A DNA stretch of 64,000 nt from Ypsolopha sequella (Eukaryota > Arthropoda > Insecta > Lepidoptera > Ypsolophidae): positions 11,690,229 through 11,754,228 of the forward strand of contig OW203988.1 in the NCBI GenBank assembly GCA_934047225.1. The letters are read 5' to 3'. The notes under the pieces are model-generated. The model worked only from the letters and a program-made list of their open reading frames with translations, was not told where the DNA came from and made no database searches. The position numbers and the translations under genes are program-made. Positions within the stretch are counted from its first letter, which is position 1; every line of letters starts with the position of its first letter. Positions 11,533 to 22,361 of this stretch are shown piece by piece.

Positions 11533-11884
11533 TCGGCGAATGAATTATGTACCCAATAGTCACCTAGGTCGCGTCGGCTGCCTGCTCTCTGCGACGCGAC
11601 GGCGTGTATTAAGGAAACCCCTGTAAACACTATACGAACCCCAGGGTTCCCCGGAACACCTTTTAGGAACCGCTGCTCTAAAGAGCAAAATATCTTTTTG
11701 TCCGTCCGTAGGTCACGGGTTTTTAGCTTATAACACCTGATATTGAGCACCTCATTTTTATCACGTAGAACTGACCTGTATGACGTGTCATTATTGTTTA
11801 AAATAGTCCGCTTTGAGCCGTGGCTGTTACGACAACCAAAGGATCAAAAAACTTTTTTTACGGTTAAAATATTCATTTTTTTTT

Positions 11885-12074
11885 ACTAGCTTTTGCCCGC
11901 GGCATCACCCGCACTGATTTCGTTTGTATTTTCCCGGAATAAAAAGTAGCTGTCACTCTCCGTCCCATAAACTATCTCTTTACAAAAAATCACATCGATC
12001 CGTTGCTTCGTTGCTGCGTGAAAGAAGGACAAACCAACAAACACACTTTTGTATTTATAATAGGGGTACGAATA
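11885..12074 (+). repeat. Dispersed repeat family K, copy 1
   Basis: It starts with actagcttttgcccgcggc, continues through gatttcgtttg, aaaaagtagc, ccgttgcttcgttgctgcgt and gaaagaaggacaaaccaa, and ends near taggggtacg. I know this type of opening from abundant lepidopteran repeats; the class is not assigned here. Other copies are at 32010-32488 and 54016-54217. Confidence 0.7.
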
Positions 12075-12194
12075 TAACACATTGAGGACTTTATAACGAG
12101 ATATCTACGCTATTATACAAAGTTTCATGATATAATTTAAAGTATTTATTGCATAATATCAGTTTATAGTACGGTTTGTAGGCAGCGGTTTAAT

Positions 12195-12545
12195 TTTTTT
12201 TCAATACAAGTGCTCGTAAAGGCCCTCTTTTTATGCATCAAAACCAAACAGAAAATCGATTATTTTGCCCTAGGGCTTTATTATTATTATTTTTTAAATT
12301 TATTTACGAGAAGTTGGCTAACCTGCAACCTTTCCTGTGTACCAAAAATGTTTTACTTTTTTTTCCACTGTTTAACGGCTCTGGATACAGACCTTTCGAT
12401 CCAATCATAATTTAAAGTTCACAAGATTATATTTGTTTTATTTCCTCACACTATGCATTGAAAAACGTAGTATGATACTCGCTACGCTCGTGTTTTAAAT
12501 CGTCCTCGTAAATTATTCCTTTTCGCCCTTGTAGCATAAACTACT
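12195..12545 (+). repeat. Dispersed repeat family A, copy 3, internally deleted
   Basis: It matches family A but lacks the left half of the terminal hairpin (after gtatgatac it jumps to tcgctacgct). Its right part, from 12334, is included in the 1153-bp tandem duplication, so a partial copy recurs at 13487-13698. Confidence 0.75.
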
Positions 12546-12564
12546 ATTCTATAGAGAAAGTTTT

Positions 12565-12654
12565 ATGGAATCACGTTTTCATCACATTATTTTAGCCAAT
12601 GATATTCCAGCCCATATCATTGGCTAAAATAATGTGGTGACAACGTGATTCCAT
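12565..12654. repeat. Near-perfect 90-bp hairpin, first copy
   Basis: The arms atggaatcacgttttcatca and ttttagccaatgatat pair with atatcattggctaaaa and tggtgacaacgtgattccat around a short centre (tccagccc). It is duplicated at 13718-13807. It is probably a small palindromic MITE. Confidence 0.75.
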
Positions 12655-12877
12655 TGATTTTAGCCCTGAACTTTACCACATGTTTATTTCAGAGTGATTG
12701 TTGCAGTAATGTTGATGTAGTATAGGACCATACGAAGCAATGCGAGGTGTAGAAGTTTCATAGACGTGCCTGAGTCGCTTTAGGGGATCAAAAAAAAAAA
12801 AAAAACTCTCAACACGGTATTCCATGGCAGTTCTTATTACTCCAATGCTAAGCTGATACTCTTCTAGAAAAAGGAAA

Positions 12878-13432
12878 AAAAAACGGTCAAGTGCGAGTAG
12901 GACTCCCGCCCTGAGGGTTCCTTACCATTTAAATAGGTAAATATAGGTAATTGAATAATTTAAACAGAAATTACAAACTTATTGCTACCTACAAATAGTC
13001 TAAAATAAAACTGCAACATTAAGTTGGTTGAGTATTCGGGGACGTAACCTTAAAACTACATTATAAATCGGCGTTTTTAGTATTTATTGTTTAAATAGAC
13101 CATATGGTACATAATATACAGAAATTTCAATTTCCTAACTGCTTTGGCCTTTGAGATAGACTCGGTAACAAAAATGGTTTAAATATGGCAACTTTGATAG
13201 CCCCCCATTTCTTTACTTTTTTTGGATTAAAAAAAAATATATATATACTCCACTTAATAAGCTCTAGAAAATGACAACCCACATGCTACAGTTAAAACAA
13301 AAAATTACATTTTAAATTCAAAATTCGGTTTTGGGTCAACATTTTGCACAACAACAGCTAGAGACCCGTGACATGCAGACAGACAGACAACTCGATTTGC
13401 CCTTTGGGTACGGAACCCTAAAAAAGTTATAC
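12878..13432 (+). repeat. Dispersed repeat family L, diverged long copy
   Basis: It begins near acggtcaagtgcgagtagga and ends in cagacagacagacaact followed by gggtacggaaccctaaa, which are the two ends of family L. It is part of the tandem duplication, so a second copy occupies 14031-14585. Confidence 0.7.
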
Positions 13433-13486
13433 CGTAGCAAGGGGCCGTCGTGTGTGTTATTCGAGTCTTAATCAAGAACAAAAAGT

Positions 13487-14639
13487 CCTGTGTACCAAAA
13501 ATGTTTTACTTTTTTTTCCACTGTTTAACGGCTCTGGATACAGACCTTTCGATCCAATCATAATTTAAAGTTCACAAGATTATATTTGTTTTATTTCCTC
13601 ACACTATGCATTGAAAAACGTAGTATGATACTCGCTACGCTCGTGTTTTAAATCGTCCTCGTAAATTATTCCTTTTCGCCCTTGTAGCATAAACTACTAT
13701 TCTATAGAGAAAGTTTTATGGAATCACGTTTTCATCACATTATTTTAGCCAATGATATTCCAGCCCATATCATTGGCTAAAATAATGTGGTGACAACGTG
13801 ATTCCATTGATTTTAGCCCTGAACTTTACCACATGTTTATTTCAGAGTGATTGTTGCAGTAATGTTGATGTAGTATAGGACCATACGAAGCAATGCGAGG
13901 TGTAGAAGTTTCATAGACGTGCCTGAGTCGCTTTAGGGGATCAAAAAAAAAAAAAAAACTCTCAACACGGTATTCCATGGCAGTTCTTATTACTCCAATG
14001 CTAAGCTGATACTCTTCTAGAAAAAGGAAAAAAAAACGGTCAAGTGCGAGTAGGACTCCCGCCCTGAGGGTTCCTTACCATTTAAATAGGTAAATATAGG
14101 TAATTGAATAATTTAAACAGAAATTACAAACTTATTGCTACCTACAAATAGTCTAAAATAAAACTGCAACATTAAGTTGGTTGAGTATTCGGGGACGTAA
14201 CCTTAAAACTACATTATAAATCGGCGTTTTTAGTATTTATTGTTTAAATAGACCATATGGTACATAATATACAGAAATTTCAATTTCCTAACTGCTTTGG
14301 CCTTTGAGATAGACTCGGTAACAAAAATGGTTTAAATATGGCAACTTTGATAGCCCCCCATTTCTTTACTTTTTTTGGATTAAAAAAAAATATATATATA
14401 CTCCACTTAATAAGCTCTAGAAAATGACAACCCACATGCTACAGTTAAAACAAAAAATTACATTTTAAATTCAAAATTCGGTTTTGGGTCAACATTTTGC
14501 ACAACAACAGCTAGAGACCCGTGACATGCAGACAGACAGACAACTCGATTTGCCCTTTGGGTACGGAACCCTAAAAAAGTTATACCGTAGCAAGGGGCCG
14601 TCGTGTGTGTTATTCGAGTCTTAATCAAGAACAAAAAGT
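13487..14639. repeat. Tandem duplication, second 1153-bp unit
   Basis: Repeats 12334-13486 base for base as far as I can see, including the (A)15-17 tract and the hairpin (13718-13807). The absence of visible divergence points to a very recent event or an assembly duplication. Confidence 0.9.
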
Positions 14640-15230
14640 GTCATTGGCTTTATAATTTCGTAAGTCTTGCCAATTGTCCATGCTAAGGGTTTTTGCAGTA
14701 TCGATCTCTGGTTTCAGAATCCCTCTATTTCTAATAAGGCTAATAAGTCTAAATTTAGTCCTGATTGTTTATAAAAGTTGAAATACTTAAAATAAAAACT
14801 GAAAAGTACTTAAAATAAAATGAAAAAAATTTGCACATCAAGAAGTTGTAGGTTGTCTAGGAAGCCAAAATTAACAACATCGAGGCATCAAACACAGCTC
14901 TTAATCCAATTCAAACTTAATACCTACTAGTTCTAAGAAAAATCCTCTAAAATTTTATTTGTTATGCGTCTAATTAGTTCAGTACCACGCTTGAACGGTC
15001 GCACTAATTGGCGGAACTGAGTCGGTAATACCCCATATTTGTGCATGGCATTAACTAAATACACTCTGCACATCATGTCCCTGTGTCAATATTTTTGCGT
15101 AAGTATACTTGCATATTACATATTTTTACGTTCACGTATGTTTATAGGTATAGACAATATATAATTATATATTAATACATATATAATAATATGGAAGCAG
15201 CGCAAGCTCAGTTGATAGGACACAAACTCG
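14640..15230. other. AT-rich intergenic stretch
   Basis: I see no gene or clear repeat. Confidence 0.4.
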
Positions 15231-15629
15231 TTAAGGCGCTAAGGAAAAAAAAATGCATATCTACTTCAGTAAATAATGTATTATTTTGATAAAATAGTAT
15301 ATTATTTTTGGATTCCTTTTCTAGGGATCTGTTAAAACAGAAACGCGATTGTAGAAATTCGGCTCGACAATCCTTCGGCTCCTTTTCGACACCAATTCTC
15401 CTGGTTTGACAATTAAGAATGACATATGGACTGCAACTATATTTTATTAGGTGGGTTTTAACAGTATCTAGGACCTGGTTAAACGAAATTTTGATAGCAA
15501 CTTTAGTACATTTTATATTAATAAAAAACCGACTTTTTGCTACTTTTCCACGAATACGTTCCTCTCGCACTGAGGATTTTTTCGCATATGAAGTAAGAGG
15601 GACGCTAAAACTTTTACATATCGCCTTAA
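15231..15629 (+). mobile_element. TTAA-ended MITE (family B), copy 1
   Basis: It starts ttaaggcgctaaggaaaa and ends with acttttacatatcgccttaa, giving TTAA at each outer edge and a short inverted GGCG end. The interior landmarks aaaaaccgactttttgctac and tctcgcactgagg recur in 34669-35100 and 48619-49036. TTAA borders are typical of piggyBac-type target use, so a piggyBac-related non-autonomous element is my inference. Confidence 0.7.
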
Positions 15630-16008
15630 CTTTGCTATCTAGGTTCGACTCTTATTCAGAGAGATGGCGACCAAAACGGCCAGGTAATTTTATTATCGAT
15701 AAAACTCGGGATTCAACTTACCTGAGGGACTATTTTGTGAAAACCGTCGATCTGGCAGGCCGCACCTGGTGGATTCAGGTGTAATAGGGTCGGGGAAAAA
15801 AAACATGTAAAATTATCACCATTCGTTTTTGTTGCAAACTGTTTGGCTATGTTCTAAATGAACACAAAAAAAAATTGCGTCAATCGGTTGGTGAAAATAT
15901 GTCACCAGCCCTAATTATAATAAGGAAAAAAACAATTTTCAGGTAACAGTATCATTGCTGGCTTTGTTTCTGCCACTAGTTTATTTATTACAAAAGCTGT
16001 AAAAAAAA
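15630..16008. other. Intergenic stretch
   Basis: An open frame continues from the MITE across 15630-15784, but its start is inside the MITE and it shows no motif. No gene is called. Confidence 0.4.
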
Positions 16009-16135
16009 GCCAGCCAAAAATGGTGGTGGAATAATAACTTTTTTTATGCACCTGAGATCGTTCTCATACGAAAAGCCACATCTTTCATAATTTTAATTTT
16101 TTACGTTATCATTTCACCACCATATTTGGCTGGCT
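16009..16135. mobile_element. Small palindromic MITE
   Basis: agccagccaaaaatggtggt at the left is mirrored by accaccatatttggctggct at the right. A further ggctggctttttt lies just outside, near 16160. Confidence 0.6.
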
Positions 16136-16369
16136 CTTTTTTCAATTTTTCCAATTTTTGGCTGGCTTTTTTATTTTGTAAACTTACCACTTGTTGAACG
16201 ATATAGGACAACATGGCGTCAAAACTTGCACGCCCAAAAACGCTAAATTAGGGTCCCGTTCCAATATGCTTATCAACGATTATCACACGGTCAAAAAAAC
16301 CTGCAGTTTTTTGGTAATAAAAAAAAGTATTATGCCAAATTTCAAATTCATATTATGTTGCATAGTTTT

Positions 16370-16441
16370 TGAGAAGAGCCTCCGTGATACATGGACGGAC
16401 GGACATGGTTCCATTTTCCCTATAAGAAACGGAACCCTAAG
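16370..16441 (+). repeat. Family L 3' end fragment
   Basis: gatacatggacggacggaca is followed by cggaaccctaag, which matches the right end of family L repeats. Confidence 0.5.
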
Positions 16442-16971
16442 AATGTGTATCTGGAATAGGGCGATGAACGTAAAATTGTTGGAAAACATGGGTGTATTTG
16501 TTCGAGTCAAAGTCAAATCTGACGCCGATTTAGAGATACATCTTGTGTAAATGTATTTATAATTTAGATATCAAAATCATCAGAAAGTTATACTTTAATA
16601 CTTATTACTATGATACTGAAGCCATAGATGCCTTTGCAGTTCTGATTGTTTTTTCTAGGAAAGACTACTTTTTGTACTTCTTACTACAAGGTTTTAATTT
16701 AGCTTAGTCCAAACATATTAATAACTTGCTTGAATAAAACATTTGATTCTTTAAGGTTAGACGTCAGTCGTTCGGTACAAAGTACACAACTTATCTCATT
16801 CAAAAACACACACATATATTCACCCTCGTAAACTTGCATACTCAACACTTATGTACCTAAAATTGCTTTAATAAATTCTATGTCATATTTTAAATCTTAA
16901 TAATATTGTTAATTAAGTAATAATAATAATTTTAATTGTTACTTTCATTTTTAGCTATTCTGTACAGTACG

Positions 16972-17090
16972 TACTCCTAAGGTAATAATGCGCATACAAA
17001 TCTTCGCCACTGTTCGGCAACGTTCGTATTTCCTTGCACTTCGCTCGGTTATAGATTTCTATGCGCATTATATCTTTGGGAGTACTGTAC
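16972..17090. mobile_element. Palindromic MITE
   Basis: gtacagtacgtactcctaag with taatgcgcat is mirrored by atgcgcattatatctttggg with agtactgtac. It is nested in the composite element. Confidence 0.65.
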
Positions 17091-17239
17091 TAGGAATTTA
17101 TTCATTGTATAACTGGTGGACAACTATTATTGGCTTCATTTATTGTATTTTTTATTTATTCTTATATTGTTAACTTAATCATAAGCTCAGAAGCTGTTCT
17201 GGTCCCAAATAAAAATTTGAATTTAACTTTGCTTTTCTT

Positions 17240-17477
17240 GTTAAGAAGTTAAAAGTGAAAAAGATATTAGTCTGTGGTAATTCACGCCAAAAGAGAAGTA
17301 TATGTTAAGTTTATAAATAAACACAGTTCAAAATTTGCCCAAACAGGCTTAAAATGATTTTTTAAGTTTGTTTCGACAAAATCAAGCTAATTTTTTAAGT
17401 TTAAATCTCAAGCTCTTGATTCATAAACCTTATTTATATTGAATTGCCACAGACCAATATCTTTTTCACTTTTAAGA
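17240..17477. mobile_element. Palindromic MITE, about 240 bp
   Basis: Inverted ends include aaaagtgaaaaagatattag and tctgtggtaattc, mirrored by gaattgccacagacca and atatctttttcacttttaag. It is AT-rich and non-coding. Confidence 0.65.
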
Positions 17478-17481
17478 GGAT

Positions 17482-17950
17482 GGTCTACCCTAGCTACTTT
17501 TTTGAATACCCGTCCAGCACAATAAGTCCAATGGCAAAGACCTTATTTGCTTTTGATAGAGGCGATTATATGTTGGCTCATTGGCCTCTTTTTCTTGGAC
17601 GCGTAAACAACAAATTGGTGTGTTTTTAGTTAATACTGAAATATTTAGTAGAGAAAAAATATTGGATTTTAATAGAATCCCTTTCTGCTACCTATTTTAT
17701 GAAAAAAAAAATCAAGTTGATCTCTTAACTGCGTTATTGAAACGGACGTTTGAAAATCAAAAAAAAGAGGGTGGAAAACTTTTTTTTTGACAAAAGTATA
17801 AATTTTAATACATTGTTTATAATTAGAATCCCCAGATAAAAAATCAATAAACCAGATATACTTTTTTCAATACGAGGAGATTCCGAATTTCTTCAAACGA
17901 ACCCTCGAAAGTCTCTCGTTGTTAATGCTCCAGGCTCATGTACAGTCATT
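17482..17950 (+). repeat. Dispersed repeat family C, copy 3
   Basis: It contains atgttggctcattggcctct, ttcttggacgcgta and ttgacaaaagtataaatttt in the opposite orientation to copies 1 and 2. Confidence 0.7.
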
Positions 17951-18010
17951 AACTTCCAAACAAGAAAAACAAAGTTAAGTTGTGTACTTTGTACCGAACG
18001 ACTGATGCTG

Positions 18011-18682
18011 GGTTTGGTCGTAACATCTGCTAAGCACATATTTTTCTTTTAGCAAATAGTCTTCGATAAAAGAGTATTTACGAGTATATCGATGCAAAAA
18101 AAAATTAGCAAAAGCAATTTTCTATTAATATTAAGGCTAAATTAAAAAAACTTTTTCTTGATCCAAATAATTCATCATAACTATCTATTGTAATTTTTTC
18201 GCTTACCTAGCTCCAGTAAAAGATAACAAATTACTATGTATACATTATAATTTTAGCTGTTTATGTAAGCAAAGTGTCAAATTATTATTTTGCTCTCGTA
18301 GCTAAGTGTAACGTGACTCACGATAGCACAAGTTTAAACCTTTGTGGTTTTTAGCGGCTATTATTATTTTCTGTTATATTTTTTTGTAAACGGTAAATAA
18401 ATTAAAAAAAAAAAAAATTACTAGCTCAAAACGTGATACGATTTTATTTCCGAAACTATGCACGTGTTCTTCAAGACCTATATAACTGGATGTTAAGATG
18501 AAGTTTTCTATCAAAGCTTAGACCAAACAGCTGGACCTAGGAACATGAAATTTGGACTGAAGGTTCCTTGTATGACGTAAACATCAGATAAAAAGGGATT
18601 TTAGGAAATTCTCATGGGATCGGGAGGAAACGGGATCCACGTGGGCAACGCTAATTATCACCCAAAATAAAAAAGTTCTGTT
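18011..18682. other. Intergenic, with a possible degenerate retroposon tail
   Basis: 18480-18665 (agacctatataactggatgt through acgggatccacgtgggcaac) resembles degenerate lepidopteran retroposon sequence that I have seen before. I cannot class it. There is no gene. Confidence 0.35.
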
Positions 18683-18852
18683 TATACAAGGTGACTTGTA
18701 TAGTGATTCACTCGGGACTGGAACTGAATTTCTATGGGAAGCCGAAATTTCACTTTACGAATTTCACAAAAATTGGTACTGATCCAAGATACTGATCACT
18801 TATCAAGCCTCCAGTATGAATTTGGACGATGATCAAAAAGTCACCTCGTATA
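18683..18852. mobile_element. MITE family D, truncated copy
   Basis: It ends in the family D terminus (atgaatttggacgatgatca then aaaagtcacctcgtata). The left terminal arm is shortened to tatacaaggtgactt and joins tagtgattcactcgggactg directly. Full copies are at 42755-42950 and 46707-46976. Confidence 0.7.
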
Positions 18853-19257
18853 TTTTTAATTAATAAAGTATTTTTTTAAATTGGTAAGTATTTTTATTAA
18901 AAACTACTTAGACAACCGCCCTGGGAACAAACACAAATGTTCAGCCTTTGGACAGTTAATTTAAAAAATGTCGGACCTACGCGTCGCGGTTGTCCCATAT
19001 TTTTTCAATGTTTTTTAACAAAAACCTAGACCCTGAAATACTCATAGGATTTTTTCAAGACATTTTTAATTTTTAAAAACTGATGTAAAACGAATTGATA
19101 TAACTCACATAATTCCTTATACTAATTTTGCAATTGTTATGTATGTTTTGTCGACCACACAGAGCCGCGATCTGCGTTGAGCGTTCCGCATTCCGCGGTT
19201 AATGTTATCTATGCCATGACGGCTTTAATCTAAATACACACAAAGCTCTTAGCCATT
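18853..19257. other. Intergenic stretch
   Basis: GC-rich strings near 19160-19200 (gccgcgatctgcgttgagcg) loosely mirror 19842-19915. No gene is seen. Confidence 0.35.
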
Positions 19258-19640
19258 CACAATACAATACAATACAATACAATTATTTATTAATAAATAA
19301 AAATTTACAAGTCACATACAATTAACATCAGTATACATAGAGTATAGTTTATAGTCAATACAATTTTAATATGTCATACATTATTAAATAATTTTATCTA
19401 ACAAATAATATATTATAGTAATAGATTTTTGTTGATACATTCATTATTTTATAAGGCAAAACACTTAATTAACAACTTCTTTTTCACCAACTTGGGTCAG
19501 TGCAACATTCGTGAAAAACTATTCAGTCGTGTAACAAGCCATACCTATTAACAAGTTCTTCAAATTTTGTATGAACACAGTGTCACTTTTTTAATATAAT
19601 TTGGGAGGGCGTTGTACACTTTCAGCACCAGCACGGTGAC
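19258..19640 (-). mobile_element. LINE 3' end fragment
   Basis: On the minus strand a short peptide VYNALPNYIKK (19585-19620) resembles the C-terminal FNxLPxxI motif of Jockey/CR1-type reverse-transcriptase ORFs. The sequence runs on to a tail of four TATTG-type pentamers (the plus strand reads acaatacaatacaatacaat), which is how many of these LINEs terminate. It is truncated and frame-broken. Confidence 0.6.
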
Positions 19641-20129
19641 ACTATCACATCAGCTGCTGTTGATGACGATGAAGATATTAATATTTTATTTCGCTTATGT
19701 TATTTCTTAGTACATACTTACAACTCAAAATTATTTTGATATTTTTTTTGGCATTTCAAAAAGGAAGTTGGCATATTTCCGGCATATTTTTTACACAACT
19801 CTAGCATATTTTGTAGTAGTTGAGATGGCAACACTGAGACAAACCACGGCGCGGTCAGGAAAACGCGCGTTCCGATTTTTTGGACCGCAGAACGCGTTGC
19901 GCGGTCGACTCTTTAGGAATAAAAGGAGATAGCATACGTTTCAAAAATGTCGAGCCATTAGCGCCATTTTATCGTAAGCGACAAATTTCGATAATGCCAT
20001 TATTATCTTGAACTTCACTCACGGACACATAAACTGCATCAAAGTACTGGATGACTTTCAAACTAAAATATATTTCTTAGCTCACTAGCTCGAAAAGCGC
20101 GCCTTTGTTGCTTAAAATCAGTAAGCAAT

Positions 20130-20270
20130 AGTATACTTCGTGACGAGTATAAAATGGCGGATTTTCTTACCCGAGGAATGAAACTAGTTTCGACGTGAGC
20201 CGAAGGTGAACGTCGAAAGCATACATTCCGAGGGTAAGAAAACCCATTTTTACTCGTTGCGAACGATACT
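20130..20270. mobile_element. Palindromic MITE
   Basis: agtatacttcgtgacgagta and ggattttcttacccgaggaa are mirrored by cattccgagggtaagaaaac and ttactcgttgcgaacgatact. Open frames overlapping it are artefacts. Confidence 0.6.
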
Positions 20271-21192
20271 TTTTCTACTACCTGATTTATGTATTTAAAT
20301 ATTAAATTTTTCCTTTCAAATTTAATGTATTTTATGACTTTGCAAAGCACGGCGCGGTTTTTACCTTTTTTTTTTCAGGCTTCGGCTGGCGTGGCGACTC
20401 TTATTTATGGCCAGTATCATTTTGCGAAAAAAGAGTGTCAGACGCGATATAATCGATTATGTCGTGAATCGGAACGCAGGGGATTTCGATTGTAAAGACA
20501 AATTAAGGACGTCAAAAAGAACCTAATTTAGCATGAAATGAAGACAAACGTCAAAAAGAACCTAATTATGCAATAAATGAAATTTCAATACGATTTTTCA
20601 AAACTAATTTCGAGTATTAAATGGAACTTTTTCATAAAGGTAGTAGAAAAATGACAATTTTGTTCGCCCAGTGAGTTGTGTGTTTTGTGTTAAGAACCTA
20701 AGGTTGACATTTCGTATTTCATTGGCTCACGAAACGTTCAGCAACGCCATAATTAACTGCTCAAGAGAAAAAATTGTGGCTATCTCTTTCACTCTATAAG
20801 GATTCCATAAACATTGGAAGGTCCTGCAGCTTGTTGGATACCATAGACAAGGTAAACTTCTCCTAGTTTTGTATATAGCCTTCCAGCGTGTATGGAATCT
20901 GTACCATAGACTGTGGACTCCGTATAACTAAAGCTTCGGTCTGGCGATCCTAACGCACAACGTTGCGTTGAACGGTGTGCGTCGGCGAAAGAACTATGTA
21001 TGGGCATGTACGTAAAAGTTCATGTGTATGGGAATGTTCTATACTGGTCGTTCCTTCCGTCGACGTTTGCGTCAGCGGTAAGGGGTATGCGCGGGAGAGC
21101 AGGGAGCACGCACATCGCATACTGGCTATCCTCTGAACATCACTATGAATTATAGAATTAAATGAGACTTGAGGATAATTCATGATTTATAC
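20271..21192. other. Intergenic, two GC-richer blocks of unknown nature
   Basis: 20380-20600 contains a short near-direct repeat (gtcaaaaagaacctaatt at about 20510 and 20555). 20820-21150 has a minus-strand open frame with no recognised motif. It could be an old retroposon remnant. No gene is called. Confidence 0.35.
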
Positions 21193-21352
21193 AAAAACGG
21201 CTCACCTCAATACGTGTTATGATCGGGAAAGCCGACCAGTTTCAGCAGATTTAGACTGCCTTCATCTACGCGACGTTTACGCGACGACGTTACGCCTTAC
21301 ATTGACGTTACGGCTTTCCCGATCATAACACGTATTGAGGTGAGCCGTTTTT
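21193..21352. mobile_element. MITE with perfect 42-bp inverted ends
   Basis: Left arm 21193-21234 and right arm 21311-21352 are perfect inverted copies (aaaaacggctcacctcaata opening, gatcgggaaagccg inner end). The centre is GC-rich with repeated CGACG-type strings. Perfect arms imply recent movement. Confidence 0.8.
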
Positions 21353-21593
21353 ATATAAATCACTATGAATATTTATTAAATACATTGAAATGTATTACGT
21401 GTAAGTTGTTTATTTAATAGACGATAAATATTGATTCGTTTGTACACAACAATTTCAGATGAGAATATTTTCTTGTTTCATACTTTTTAGAGCGTGATAT
21501 TACAGTAGTCGGGTTTTAGTTTTTGAATTCATTTTTTATTTAAATTATTTTGGGAATATAATTTCGTGATAAAGTATATGCAGAGCGGCTATT

Positions 21594-21627
<34 letters not shown>

Positions 21628-22361
21628 TTGGGAACGATTGGAGTGAAGCTTGATTTTATAGACATTATTCCCAATTATCGGGTGCAGGCAAGCAAAGCCG
21701 CAAGCAACAGCTTACAATATATATATTTGAAATGTGCGAATTAAGCCCTTTCATTTGATACCCAAAACGGCATAATTAAGAAATTTTTTTTTTAGTTCAT
21801 GACTTTATGCCCTCTAGAGGGCGCTATATTCAATTTATTATAACGTCACGTATCCTATAAGCAGCGGACTATCGATACGCTTCCAACAATATCCCATTTG
21901 TCAAACTATGATAAGTAGTTTAGAAGTTATGAAGGAACAGATGAACATTCATACATACATTCATACCGGTCAAAATCATAACCCTCCTTCTTCCTTCACC
22001 GTAGTCGGGTAAAAATCACTCGCTACACTCGTGATGTAACTATAGAATCCTTCGCTTGCTCGGGATTCAAACTCGGCACTCGAAACAAAAAAAACTTTGC
22101 TCTCTTGTTGCACAACTAATTATTGTTCTATCATACATTTTAGTCACTTTTCTATGGAACAGCTGATTTTTTTTCACGATCAGAGGGTAGGCTCTAAACT
22201 TGTTCGTATCGCTAGGTTCTGGCTTCCGTAACATTACATTAACATCCAGTATATTTTGCATATATTTGCGTTTGAAAGTCATTCAGCACTTTGATGCAGT
22301 TTGTGTGTCTCTGTTTATACATTTGATTACCTATTATTTTGCTACATTTGGTTTTTGTCAT
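21353..22361. other. Intergenic region upstream of the 22.4-kb gene
   Basis: It contains a TA-dinucleotide microsatellite (about 21597-21620). Closer to the gene, a TATA-like string (tatatttgcg, 22261-22270) and a TCAGC initiator-like string (22282-22286) are spaced as expected for a core promoter. Both matches are weak. Confidence 0.4.

Larger units (their letters stand above)
10486..11675. mobile_element. hAT-like non-autonomous transposon carrying nested repeats
   Basis: The ends read CAGCGGTTCC and GGAACCGCTG, a perfect 10-bp terminal inverted repeat, and the similarity continues inward in weaker form (gaaccccaaa against gaaccccagg). An 8-bp target duplication, CTCTACAG or CTCTAAAG, flanks it. 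Both features are what is known for the hAT superfamily. No transposase is visible. Inside lie a family C repeat (10822-11306) and a 169-bp MITE (11364-11532), so at least two later insertions landed in it or were carried along. An open frame at 10595-10840 shows no recognisable transposase motif. Confidence 0.75.
12334..13486. repeat. Tandem duplication, first 1153-bp unit
   Basis: This unit is followed directly by an apparently identical unit at 13487-14639; reading line by line I saw no difference. The left breakpoint falls inside family A copy 3 (at tcctgtgtacc) and the right breakpoint falls after caagaacaaaaag. The unit holds the right part of a family A repeat, a palindrome and a diverged family L repeat. 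Confidence 0.9.
16757..18007. mobile_element. Composite element bounded by about 34-bp inverted ends
   Basis: gtcagtcgttcggtacaaag followed by tacacaactt (16766-16793) is mirrored by aagttgtgta followed by ctttgtaccgaacgactgat (17974-18003). Inside are a palindrome (16972-17090), a poly(A)-like retroposon tail (near 17185-17220), a second palindromic MITE (17240-17477) and a family C repeat (17482-17950). A related terminal string (gtcagttgcttagcacaaag) is next to family C at 44640, which suggests that family C is the body of this larger element. Confidence 0.55.

Noticed and set aside
15208..15784. Overlapping 120-codon frames on both strands
   Set aside because: Most of this is a TTAA-ended MITE that recurs at 34.7 and 48.6 kb; the frames are not kept open in the other copies.
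16191..16550. 119-codon plus-strand frame
   Set aside because: It runs across a family L fragment and unrelated AT-rich DNA, with no splice context or motif.
19158..19915. Possible inverted-repeat element bounded by GC-rich strings near 19160 and 19900
   Set aside because: The match between the two ends is too patchy by eye to support terminal repeats.
20789..21183. Minus-strand frames with GC-rich codons
   Set aside because: No motif, no splice context; may be an old retroposon but I could not support it.
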